Shown one piece after another: positions 52,440 to 62,889 of a DNA stretch of 64,000 nt (positions are counted from its first letter, which is position 1; the number at the start of each line of letters is the position of its first letter). Below the pieces are notes generated by a model. It searched no databases. It saw nothing but the letters and a program-made list of their open reading frames with translations, and had not been told where the DNA came from. The stretch comes from Heligmosomoides polygyrus polygyrus. Taxonomy: Eukaryota > Nematoda > Chromadorea > Rhabditida > Heligmosomidae. The stretch spans positions 24,373,706 to 24,437,705 of the forward strand of contig OX377204.1 of the NCBI GenBank assembly GCA_947396885.1, in the 5' to 3' direction. A program made the position numbers and the translations under genes.

Positions 52440-54000
52440 AAATAAAATTTTTTATCATAAACGTAGGTGCCCTCATTACACGAGTAATCGTGGATGAAAG
52501 AAGCGAATAATGGGATACTGAAGTCATCGACACGACTTATGCTCTCGGTATGCCCTATTTCTATGTGCGCTGATAGGAACGTGAACCTTAGCCTTGGTTG
52601 CTGTCATAAAAGCCGATCTCGAGAATGAGCATTGAATAACGGCTCCTGTCATCGATGCTTTCTGTTTTTATCAAACGTCTACTTTCCGAGCTGAAGAACT
52701 TTATGTGAAAGCAAAAGCACATGAAGGGAAATGAGTCCTGCTATCAACTAGTAGCACTGCGTCAAAAACACTAATTCTCCAAAACGTTCCGCTGCTCTAC
52801 AGCAACTAAAACACAGTTTAACTTTTCGTTCTCATGCTGGTGGAAGTCTTGATTTACTTATAAGAGGGGCAAAAAGTCTTTAAATAACACTTCGTGGCAA
52901 ACTTCACTCATGCGTACTAATTGAAGTCGAGAACTGACGTATCGCTTTCAAAGCGGTGCTTCCGGGAAAGTTGCTTGCCCTCTTTTTCTGCACCCTTGCA
53001 TCTTAATATAACCATTCAGCCACGCTTTGTCTAATTGGATAGTAAATTCAATGTGCTTCTGCTTGAGCAACTTTCCATCTCTAATCTTTGAACTGCTATG
53101 GCTTTCATGATTTAAAAAGCTTGTTTACTGGGCGCAACCGCTTCGTGATACGATTTGGCCATGCGTGGTACGTTCACGAGGTTAACGTCTTCTAATGGCT
53201 ACTATGCAGCCGGAAATCGTCAACACTTACGGGATAACCTGGTTACTAGACCATGCTGCTTGCGTTTTTACCCCAGCACGGCTTGGCGCGGTAGTATTGC
53301 AGGTATAAGCACCAGCAGGCATTTCTCAGTTTATGGTCCGATCCGTCTTCGTCCAATCCTTCAGCAAGTCGTTTCCTCCTTCATGGACTCTGCTCGAGAC
53401 TTTAGGTTTCATCAGCCTTAAATCTCGCGCCGAACAGTTGAGCAACTAGGTTTAGAAGACAAAAACGGAAAAACTGCAAAGCTGAAGATTTCCGTTTTTG
53501 TTTTCTGAAAGGTGAAGTCTAAAACAGACCCTGGACACTGATGCACTTCTGTTCTGTCGATACTTCAAGAATTGTCTTAATGTGTTTGCCTCCGCTACCG
53601 AATGCTTCAGGATTGATTTCTACGATATAATATCTTGTTGCTAGTGCACTTCTGATCTCTGTTTCGTCGCCTTACTAACAAGAAAAGGCCCCCAGACGCA
53701 TGCCCGAGCTGCCGAAATAGTCATCGCTTCGGGTGTTTTTCCTTAAACCTACCGAGTTAGGGACTGCGATAGTTTACTATGTAATCGCAGAGTCACATAA
53801 GGCAATATCTTCTAAACAGCAGAAAAAGAAAAATACAGAAAAAATGCAGAAAAATACCAAAATACTGAATGGAAAGGAATGTAACACCCGATAACACCCA
53901 AGCGTCTATGAAGCAGAAATGTTTATATACACAATTTTCACGTTGGAACGGAAACTTTTCAAATCAAATCGGGCACCTGCCAAACGAAACTAGACGCTCT
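52440..54000. other. No gene recognised; one hairpin
   Basis: A hairpin at about 53454-53505 pairs ACAAAAACGGAAA with TTTCCGTTTTTGTTTTC. Open frames (up to 88 codons at 53155-53421) are unsupported. Confidence 0.35.
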
Positions 54001-54297
54001 ACTTACAAGGGAAGCCCAAGAACTTCTCAGCGTGACCTATACGGTCTTGTAGAGCATCGGACGAGGATCACAGAACTGTGTTTCGTTTTTGCTACGAGCC
54101 ACTGGGTGTTGCGAGAATGGCAAAAATAGTATCACTTCAGGTTGACAAAACATAAATGACACCTGTCGTGCTCTGAACTTAACCTATAAAACGTTTGAAG
54201 CTCAAATTAAACTTTGATTATAGTAATACTTTCACGACGTTTCCTAGACGAAGCTGCAGTGTACATTTGAGTGATTCATCGGCAACGGTGTCCGCAG

Positions 54298-54365
54298 CGA
54301 AGGGATGGCCGAGTGGATAGCGAGGCATATCCACTCGGGAGGGGGCTTGAGGGTTCGATTCTTGA
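54298..54365 (+). pseudogene. tRNA-Ser-like segment (SINE head)
   Basis: GATGGCCGAGTGGATAGCGA and GGGTTCGATTCTTGAG occupy A- and B-box positions of a class II tRNA. CCGAGTGGATA and TATCCACTCGG form a perfect 11-bp stem that a real tRNA would not have, so it is not functional. The inverted twin at 55395-55475 lacks that stem. Confidence 0.5.
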
Positions 54366-55659
54366 GATGGGGTTTCTGCGTCTCTAGGTGGACTGTTAGC
54401 GTATTTGCAAATGAAGATTTCGTGTAGGGGATTCGATTTCGGAGGAGGTTACGGGATTTGCTCTGTGGTCTGCTTCCATTTTCGTAAAGGAAGAGTACAT
54501 TTTGGCTGGTCGAAGGTTGGAAAATTAGTCTGACCACATTGGAGAAGGAAGGGATACCACTAAAGTAGACAGCTTCACTCACTCATAAATACCGTAATGT
54601 GCCGTAATATACCGAGATTTTGAAAACAGGTATCATATCTGTGATGAGCAACCCAAATAACCCCTGTGGGCGATGCTTGAACAAAACTTTTTCTTTCATC
54701 CTCTCCTCGAGCTCTGGAGTCATGAAAGGCAGCAGCGCCGTTATTCTGCGTACATCCCGTTACTTACACATACCCATCGTAACCTTCTGCCATCCATCGT
54801 TTCGCCGAAAATGGTTGCCAGGTCGGTGATCTGCATCCCAAATAACTCTAGAGATGAATTTAGGACGAATTTTTTCGACCTCTAGAGTCGAGGTAGTGAA
54901 TGCAAATTCTCTTATCTGCATGCTTCCGAGCCGTCTCCCGTAAGTGTATACGGGAGTGACGAGGAAGAAATACACAGCAAGCGTCCAATCACACGAGATG
55001 GATAAAATATGCTGTACTTGGGAACAGTTAGCTGAAATAGTGAAAGTTGCGAGAAGAATAGAAAGCAGTCTCCGAAGAACGATGAGCGTGTCTTGATGAT
55101 GGGTCAGTGCTTGTCGATCTTGTTCATGAATAAGGTGACAGTGAGAAACACTTCTAAAAGTAATTGGGAACATATCAAAGAGGTCATATGGGGATGACAT
55201 CTAAAGGAACCTTTTTCAGCGAGACAAGCATCGTTTAATGGACGAGCGATATCGCTCCACACAACAAAACCAGCCTCTATCACGTCTGACAACGGTTTGA
55301 AAGTGGTGTTGGGACGCGAAGAAGGTACCCTACCGAAGCCAAAATGTAATCTTCATTTGCAAATACGCTAACAGTCTAACTAGCAACGCAGAAACCCCAC
55401 CTCCGGAATCGAACCCTTAAGCCCCCTTCCGTAAGTATGCCTCGATATCCACTCGGCCATCCCTTCACTGCGGAAACCACTGCCGATGAATCACTTGAAT
55501 GTACACTGCAGCTTCGTCTAGGAAACGTAGGGAATTATCCTATTACTATAATCCAACTTTATATTTTGAGCTCCAAACCTTTTGTAGGTTAAGTTCGGGG
55601 CAGGATAGGGCCATTCCAGAGGCCGTATTCATGAAGCGGCGGGAGTGGGAGATAACCGA

Positions 55660-56475
55660 TATGCTAAAACACATTGCTTTGTAGTTCACCCAAGGCGTCA
55701 GCCCCATTTTCCAATCTACAGGCTCAAAGGCATTGATCTGCAGCAGGTTTCGGAGGCTCGAGACTTAGGTATTCTAATAACTAGTGAATTGGATTTCAAT
55801 CTACATTTTAAAGCCCTTGTAAGGTCAGCTAACTATCGAACTTATAACCTATTCAAGACTTTAAAAACTAATGATCCTCGGGTTCTCCTGCGTGCATACA
55901 AGTGCTATGTTAGACCCATTATGGAGTTTTGTACCTCCGTTTTTAATCCTTGTCTGAAGAAACACATCCAATTACTTGAAAGCGTTCAAAATAATTACAC
56001 ACGTAAACTATTTATAAGGTGTTTCAAGCTAGGATATGCGGACATACCAAAGGGAGTTGAAAGAGCCAAGCAACTTGGCTTACCCTCCCTACGCAGCAGA
56101 AGGGAAAGGGCTGATCTAATCATGCTTTTTAAAATTCCCACAAACAGAATTTCCATTGAAAGCATAGAGTTTTTTGATGTTCCACCAACGAGGAGTAGAG
56201 GCGGAAGACTTAGATTGTATCCTCAAGTGCCAAGGTCACAGGTTAGGTCTAACTTCCTCACTTATCGGAACCTTAAGGACCTCAACCTGCTTATAGGCGA
56301 TTCTGAAGGTTTTCATAGCATGTATGTCTCTCAGTTTAAGAACGTTTTAACCAGAAAGGGTTTTTTGTAGATGGTTTTAGTTACATATTTTTATATTTGT
56401 TGTTTGAGCTAGTGTCTTACACGCGTGTGATTGATTGTAATTCACGCCGTAAATAAATAAATAAATAAATAAATA
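55660..56475 (+). pseudogene. CR1-like retrotransposon C-terminal relic with (AAAT)n tail
   Basis: One open frame to a stop at 56368-56370 has YRLKGIDLQQVSEARDLGIL, NYRTYNLFKTLKTNDPRVLL, RAYKCYVRPIMEFCTSVFNP, LLESVQNNYTRKLFIRCFKL, PKGVERAKQLGLPSLRSRRE, RADLIMLFKI and PPTRSRGGRLRLYPQV. These blocks match the 31411-31878 relic but are better preserved. The 3' end is (AAAT)n at 56450-56475. The RT core and endonuclease are absent (5' truncation). Confidence 0.85.
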
Positions 56476-56754
56476 TCATAGCGATATCATGTTTCGCCTC
56501 TCTTTCCTGCCTCGCTCTCTCGCGGTCGCTTTCCCTGGGAAGCCGGGAAGATCCCGAGACGTTCATAAATACGGCTACAGGTGTCACTTTTGATTTATCA
56601 GCCCGCCTTGAAGCGGTACCAATCTTTGCCATTTTCAGACCACCCAGTGGCCCGTAGCAAAAACGAAGCACAGATTTGTGATCTCGATGCTCTACAAGAC
56701 CATATTGGACGCGTTGAGAACTTTGGGGGAAGTTCATGGTCCCCCCTTGTTAGA

Positions 56755-57555
56755 CTTTTGAAATCTAAGCGAGTTCTTCCAAATTGAAATGAGCTTCTTT
56801 TGCATTAAACTGGAGAGTCTTAAAAGGGTTACAATAATTTTTTGGTTAAGGAGAATGTTAGTACACTTTCCTTGAATTTTTAACTTATCTACCCAATAAG
56901 TGAGCACATTGTTTGAAATTTTATAACATTTTTATTTTTTGAGAAAAACAATCATTAAAATCCCGTTTTAAAGTGCAGAAAAGCGGCCATTATTTATTGG
57001 TAAAAGAGAGATTACGCCGTGCACTGGTTCAAGATGTCGCGTTTTTTATTCTATCAATATCAGAATTACTGTGAACTTTAACATCTGTTAACGATTCAAA
57101 AAAAGCAACTGTAAAGAACACACATATCCTCACTTTGATGGTTCGTGTGTGTGGCATTTATACTATCATTCAAATAAAAGTTGTTGCGAACTTTTTGAGT
57201 GCATGGCCCGATCTGATCTTTGAATGCTTATTCTATCAATATCAGAATTACTGCTTTTGCTTGCTTCTTTGCTGTGCTTTAAGACAAAATTTGACTTAAT
57301 GTTTTTCTTTAAAGATAAAAATTTTACAACATTATCACAGTTATTCGCGCAGATAACCTAAAAAATTTCGAAGAAAGTTATAGCAAACTTTCCGTGAACA
57401 AAAAATTACTTTAAACATCTTATTAAGTCTGTTGCTTAACAAGTAAAGTAATTTCGAATTGGAAGAATTCGCTGTGACTTCAAATGTCTTAAAGCAAGCA
57501 TCGTGTCTAATTTTACTTGAAAACGTCTAATTCGACGTGAAGATGGTATATATTA
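56755..57555. mobile_element. Foldback element FB1, copy D
   Basis: The left arm starts at TTTTGAAATCTAAGCG...AAATTGAAATGAGC with ACAATAATTTTTTGGTTAAGG. The core holds ACGCCGTGCACTGG and GTGCATGGCCCGATC. The right arm is AACAAAAAATTACTTTAAAC and TGTCTAATTTTACTTGAAAACGTC. Same layout as copy A; the arms have fewer 21-bp units. Confidence 0.7.
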
Positions 57556-57975
57556 AGTGCTTGAGAGCTATCGCACTGTGAGACTGCGCGATTCCATAGT
57601 GAAGTTTCAGCTACCACCCCCTCCCCCTCACTTGGTAGGTTAAATCCCTTTGCAAACATGGGACACAAATTTCTATTATCTAAAAGCTGGAGATTTACGT
57701 AACAATGTTTATTTCCGCTAGACAAACGACTTGGGGCCTTTTCTGGCAAGATGGCGAGAATTCCTATTGAAAGCTATGTTGCTACCGTTTTGGCTGCGGC
57801 TATCATTAGAAGACAGTCCAGGCTTAAACAAATGTGTTACACATTGTGGCTAGAAAAGCATTCAGCCTTGCCACTTCCAAAAATCACTTCCATGCTGACA
57901 TCATCGACCGGATCTTCCCGAAGTTATATGGATGAGTGCTGATGGGTCATTGTCGCAAGAGTATCTCTTTCGCTT

Positions 57976-58100
57976 GCGCCGGTGATGTAGTGCGTAGCAT
58001 CCTGTCCGGAAAGCAAAGGGTGCGGGTTCGAGTCCCGTCTGGCGCAGGAGATTTGATCGCAACATAACTTTCTGTAACACCGAAAAGAAATCGCAGGCCG
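57976..58100 (+). mobile_element. tRNA-derived SINE (family B)
   Basis: The tRNA-like head (57976-58046) has a 7-bp acceptor-like pairing GCGCCGG/CTGGCGC, a plausible D arm, and a T arm with GGGTTCGAGTCCC (B box). The anticodon stem pairs poorly. The tail GATTTGATCGCAACATAAC is shared with 25576-25672 and 25845-25945, so this is a SINE and not a tRNA gene. Confidence 0.7.
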
Positions 58101-58179
58101 CTTTAGGATGTTCCTCACGAACGTCGTGGTTATTATCGAAAAGTGCAGAAGCTTCTTATTGCTGTGCAAGTGCTTTGGT

Positions 58180-58385
58180 AGCGAGTATCACAGTTGGAGG
58201 AGGTGCCGGTACTCGCGTGATTTAAGATCTTCCTTTGTTTCCTACCCAGGCCAACCAAGCATTTCGTCAACCGAGAATCAGTAAATTGAACTACACTTGT
58301 ACGAGAAGGGAACGAGACCATCTTTTCCATGTGCTGGCAACCACAAGTCATTCTGAAGGCCAAGCTGTTCGGAAGGCGGATCGAC
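58180..58385 (+). mobile_element. SINE family A, diverged copy
   Basis: GTTGGAGGAGGTGCCGG at the head, CCCAGGCCAACCAAGC, GAATCAGTAAATTGAAC, and GGCAACCACAAGTCATTCTG. The B box is lost. Confidence 0.6.
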
Positions 58386-58483
58386 AGCTTCCACCGTTTA
58401 CGAGTTCTGATTTCAAATAATATATCAAAATTAACCATATTAATTTGAATAGAAAGTAACCTTCGTAATAACCTTACCAGGGA

Positions 58484-59678
58484 AGGGTCTCAGACGTAGG
58501 TCTGAACGGGGGAAATGGATAGTACTACGAGAATCTCCACCCTTCGTATAGTAGAAAAACATGTTTCGCTTTTGCTGAGTCCTTGAACCAAAAGAGCTAC
58601 GAGCCCTCAAAGGTGGGAAAGGTGCTAAACCAGATGTTCGCCTCCCGTGCTATGCACTATTTTTGCATTTTTTCATAACCGCTGCCTCCTTCAAGGGTTG
58701 TTTCCTACACATCTTCTACAAATTTATTTCACTCTAAATTGTCAAAAGGGGCAGATTCGTGATCAACGCCCCAGATTCGTGACTAACAATCTATGTCCTC
58801 GACAGCCCTAGTTACCCGTAGCAGCTGTAACCTGTCGTAGTCGGTGTGAATTTCAAAAACGAATGTCAGATTCGTGATCAGCACCCTAAATAACCCCCCA
58901 CGGGAAGGTTTGGGCCAACAAAATTTTTCAACCTCTCCTCGACCTTTGGAGTCTGTGAAAGTGTGAAAATAGTGCCTTGATGGTGGTTTAAATCAGCTTG
59001 CTTCCTACAAATCTCCTACATATTTATTTACTCTAAATTGTCAAATAAGGGTTTACTATGAGCTGTGCTTCACTCACCTTTTCCAGTTTCTGAATTATAC
59101 AACGTTTTGTGTTTTTCAGCGAATGTTAAACAGTGGCCCCACAGTAGGTACAGGTTACAGCAGGAATGGATGACTAGGGCTGTCGAGTTCATAATCACCG
59201 TTTTGCCCAGACTTCTCCTAGGAGTGTTATTTGGGGTGCTAATCACGAATTTGACATTCGTTTTTGAAATTTCAGCTGATTACGGTAGGTTGCAGCAGGT
59301 ATGTGTGACTAGCGCTGTCGAGGTCATGGGGTGTTGATCACCAATCTGTTCCTTTTCACAATTTAGAGTGAAATAAATGTGTAGGAGATGTGTAGGAAGC
59401 AAACTGTTGAAGGAGGCAGCGGTTATGAAAAACGCAAAGACGGTCAATAGCACGGGAGTAGAAGATCTGGCGTAGCATCCTTGAAGCACCCCCGTACCCT
59501 GCTGAGCCACCGATTCGCTTGCAGGTGGGTCTTTCGCTGCTTCTGTGTACCTCCGGGGGCTCGTAGCTCTTTGGATTCAAGGACTCAGCAAAAACGAAAC
59601 ATGCTTTCCTACTATATGAAAGGTGAAGATTCTCGTAGTCCATTTCCCCCGTTCAGACCTACGCCTGAGACCATTCTC
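58484..59678. mobile_element. Foldback element FB3
   Basis: The ends GGGTCTCAGACGTAGGTCTG and (inverted) GGTCTCAGGCGTAGGTCTGA continue through ACGGGGGAAATGGA. The left arm is 58484-58895 and the right arm about 59170-59678; the right arm has roughly 110 extra bp near 59445-59560. CAGATTCGTGATCA-like words repeat inside. There is no coding sequence and no clear target duplication. Confidence 0.75.
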
Positions 59679-59689
59679 TAGTTAGCATG

Positions 59690-62470
59690 CGCCTAGTGAA
59701 GAAATGCGTAGCAACAATTTTTTGGTTGCGAACAGTTGGGCAGTTGGGCCTCGTGAATTGAAGAACACGTTTTTTCTTCTTCTTCAAAAACCTAATTATA
59801 TTACTTGGAGTTGCAGCTCGAATGGTAGAACCTCTTGATCTGGCCGAGCAGGACTTACCTGCAACAGATTGTCGCGGTTTGTCTTAAAATTCTTATCAGC
59901 TCCATACTACTAGCTTGTTTATCAAATTGGACTTTCAAACAACATCACTAAGGATCCTTCGGTAGTGGCATGTAAGCTCCGCGATGGTTCGAGTAGGGTA
60001 GTTTTCTTCTTCGAATTTGCTGCTTGTTTTTATTACTGTTTGATTCCTTCCTTATAATTTACACCTAATGTTTTAAAGAAATGTTTATTATTTTTTCGCT
60101 CAAGAAAAAGTAACCAGAGGTTACCCTTGGCAGCTCCATTTCCAGAAGGGCGTGTTAATAGAGTGCGTACTAAGCGTAAGTGAGCTTCTTTCACGCCCTT
60201 TTACCAGGAGATGGATCCTAGAGGTAAACTTCGGTATGTGAAACCTCTAAAACCTTTGGTTAGATTAAGGACAAGTCACTCAAGCTCTGTTTCCTATTAT
60301 TCATCTAAAGGTGGATTTTCGTCCCTTCGGTTCTCTATCTTTAGTTCGATGTACAATTCTCATGTCGGCACTTTATTGAGGAGGTTTTGTGCGATCCTTC
60401 CTGAATTTTGCATTATTGTCAGTGTTTTCGAGGCTCAAGCTATAAAGCTTTGCGCCACAAAATCGGACTTTCGGCCACCGCGACGAGTGGGCTAACCTGG
60501 GAGTCAGTTTTTTGAGACATGTAGTGTATGCATATTTTGCGTGTTCAAAGCTATATTTAGTCCTCTACGTTATGGCATCAAGAAGCTCTATTAAGGCATG
60601 CGCGGAGCATGAAGGTGGAAGCTTTCAAAGTCCTAAAACGAGTCGCCCATCAAAGAAAAGAAGAATCAACGGCGCATCAAACAAAGGGATTGATAAACTT
60701 CTCAGATCGACCTTACCTGGCATTCTTTCGTGTTCTGACGTTCAAGGCTGAGGTCGACAGTATGTTCTCGTACTGAACCTCTGATAAGCGTTGCTTTAGC
60801 GATGATGCAAATTACTCAAAAAGTCCACTTGACGATTTGCATTTTATCGCGTTTCTTTTAATTAAACAAGTTTTAAAAATCTTTGAGAAAAACGTGACTT
60901 GAAGAAAATATTATATACATAGTAATCCTTAGAAAAAACAACTTGCTTGAAATCAAGCTGTGCCACCATGCCCACGCTCAACATCTGTGACGTAGCAAAA
61001 TTGGATTTACCTGTGTAGTAACGGCCACTTACTTATCTACATACTGTCAATTTCCCCAATAAATTGCATTAGGCAGTCTGGTAGACAGATGTCGTGTATA
61101 ACTCACTTCTGGTAGGTCGGACCAAAAGCTTCCACCGCCTTATTGCTTGGAGTGTTCCTGCTTCTATTTCATCATTTTAATACGCGACAAACACTGGAAG
61201 GTTTCGGTACGGTTACGTAGAGAAAACAGTGGTGTTAAAGGTATTAAATAAATAAATAAATATATATATATATAACGTTATGCAAAAGTCAAAGAGTTTA
61301 TAGGCTCTATAGTGAGGCACAAAAAATGAGAATTTCGTATACAACAGCTTTATAGTTTGAAGCGAAGAATCACTAAAGCAGAAATATGTCAAAATTAGAA
61401 TGTTAGAGTTAGGCAAACCAACAGCGAAGTATTAACATGAGGCACTTCTATCTAGGAATAGAGCGATAGCTTCTTTAGCAAGTAGAAAAAAAGCGAGAAT
61501 CATTTCAAAAAGGTAGTTAATTTTTATGAAGTGCCGACCATGGTAACTAGCTTAAAAATGTCTCAGTTCTTTAAATGAGGAATTACATAGCTTCGTGATG
61601 GCTTCCCAAAATTCTCAAAATCGCTTTCAAGGGATCATTTTTGGTGCTTTATGAGCTGCTACTAAAATATTTAGATCGCACTTGAACCTAAGAACGAAGC
61701 AGGCTGAAGAATAAAGCAGATGTGTTGATAGGAATCTAAAAACAAGATGTGGAAATCTGTTGAGAATGTGTCTCGCTCTAGTTAATTAAGAGCTTCCACT
61801 TACATATGTTAGCGGAAATTCTAAATTACATGTTCTGAAGGCTTGGATCTGAAATACATAACTTATTCTATTAAACCTAGAAGAGGGTCGCGTTCACGAA
61901 CCTATTTTTTCAGATAAGTGAGAAAGCTTTGCAAGGAGAAACCTACCGCATGTAAAAGGCGATAAAAATGTTTTCCGACATTTCGTGAGCGTCAACTAGC
62001 TGCCCTGTTGTTAATTATAAAATCTCTTCAAGTGACTTCCATTGACATTGATATGCAAAACGTCCAAGGATCTCCTCGATAGAGGACCTCCGGTCTCTCT
62101 TGTTAAGAGGGATCTCTCGCCGGTTGTCGCAGAGCCATGTGGCGCGTCCCCGGGTGGTGGATAGGGGAATTAAACGCGAACCAAATGCGACCGTGTACTG
62201 CCCAGAGACGCAAGTGGGATGCAGGGGATGGACTCCTTGCTCCTGCTGTGTCGAGTCGACGCATTCCTTGGGCGTGGGAGCGGCATGTTCATGCACACTG
62301 TGCGTGGATGTGTTCGCGCCTGTGCGGATTGTAACTGTGTCGGCTCGGCCAAAAGCTTGCACTCGGTAGACTGGGAGTACATGTAAAGCGATTCGAGGCC
62401 GCCTTAAGTCTCGCCCCGTCTCTCGGGCGGTCTGGCTGGCTGCCCGGAGTTCTTCGCCCGCACGACAGAG
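59690..62470. other. No gene recognised; AT microsatellite
   Basis: AT-rich. AAATAAATAAATAAATATAT runs into (AT)n at 61235-61272. Frames at 60211-60495 and 62015-62473 (minus) are unsupported by family or splice signals. Confidence 0.35.
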
Positions 62471-62476
62471 CATCTA

Positions 62477-62517
62477 CTTAAATGACATTGGGATGTTTCA
62501 CTTCCCAGTGTCATTTA
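62477..62517. repeat. Hairpin, 15-bp stem with one mismatch
   Basis: TAAATGACATTGGGA, a loop of about 9 nt, then TCCCAGTGTCATTTA. Confidence 0.7.
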
Positions 62518-62609
62518 GGGAGATATTCTACATCATTCTCCTACATTTGCCCTTTTATATTTTTATTCTCTCAACTCCAATTCACAATCAGCCTAAAGAG
62601 ACTAACTTT

Positions 62610-62725
62610 AAGTCATAGAGCACTGAATCGACCAGACAAACAATTAAACCAAATGGAGCTTAATGTTAAGTCATAGAGCACTGGTCGACCACACAAACAA
62701 TTGAACCAAATGGAGCTCGTTCGGG
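62610..62725 (+). repeat. 58-bp tandem duplication
   Basis: AAGTCATAGAGCACTG starts at 62610 and 62668; both units run through ACAAACAATT and CCAAATGGAGCT with a few substitutions. It lies just upstream of the RTE at the window edge. Confidence 0.85.
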
Positions 62726-62889
62726 TTCTTTAAAGCCCAGTGGAATGTTAGTTGAGATATTGATCGAACTACTTGAATTGTAACGCTTTCCTGGTCTTTG
62801 CCCCTTGGTTTGTTAGTTACTCTGCGAGTCCGCTGACTAGGCGGCTGGAGCTCGTTCCTGAGCCACGATTCCGTGGCGCTGCAGTTTTC

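Larger units (their letters stand above)
54005..56735. mobile_element. Inverted-repeat composite with tRNA-Ser-like heads, split by a CR1-like element
   Basis: The left arm (54005-54420) is the reverse complement of 55325-55640 plus 56540-56735. Each arm holds a tRNA-like segment with GATGGCCGAGTGGAT (A box) and AGGGTTCGATTC (B box), at 54298-54365 plus and 55395-55475 minus. The right arm is interrupted by 55640-56540, which itself has GCCGTATTCATGAA and TTCATAAATACGGC at its edges, suggesting a small MITE that later received the CR1-like relic. Confidence 0.6.

Noticed and set aside
54298..54365. Functional tRNA-Ser gene
   Set aside because: It contains an extra 11-bp stem incompatible with tRNA folding and sits in an inverted-repeat element with a second copy.
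57976..58046. Functional tRNA gene
   Set aside because: The anticodon stem does not pair well and the same head-plus-tail unit occurs at 25576 and 25845, which marks a SINE.
62015..62473. 152-codon minus-strand frame near the third RTE
   Set aside because: No protein family is recognised; it could equally be part of an element's untranslated region.
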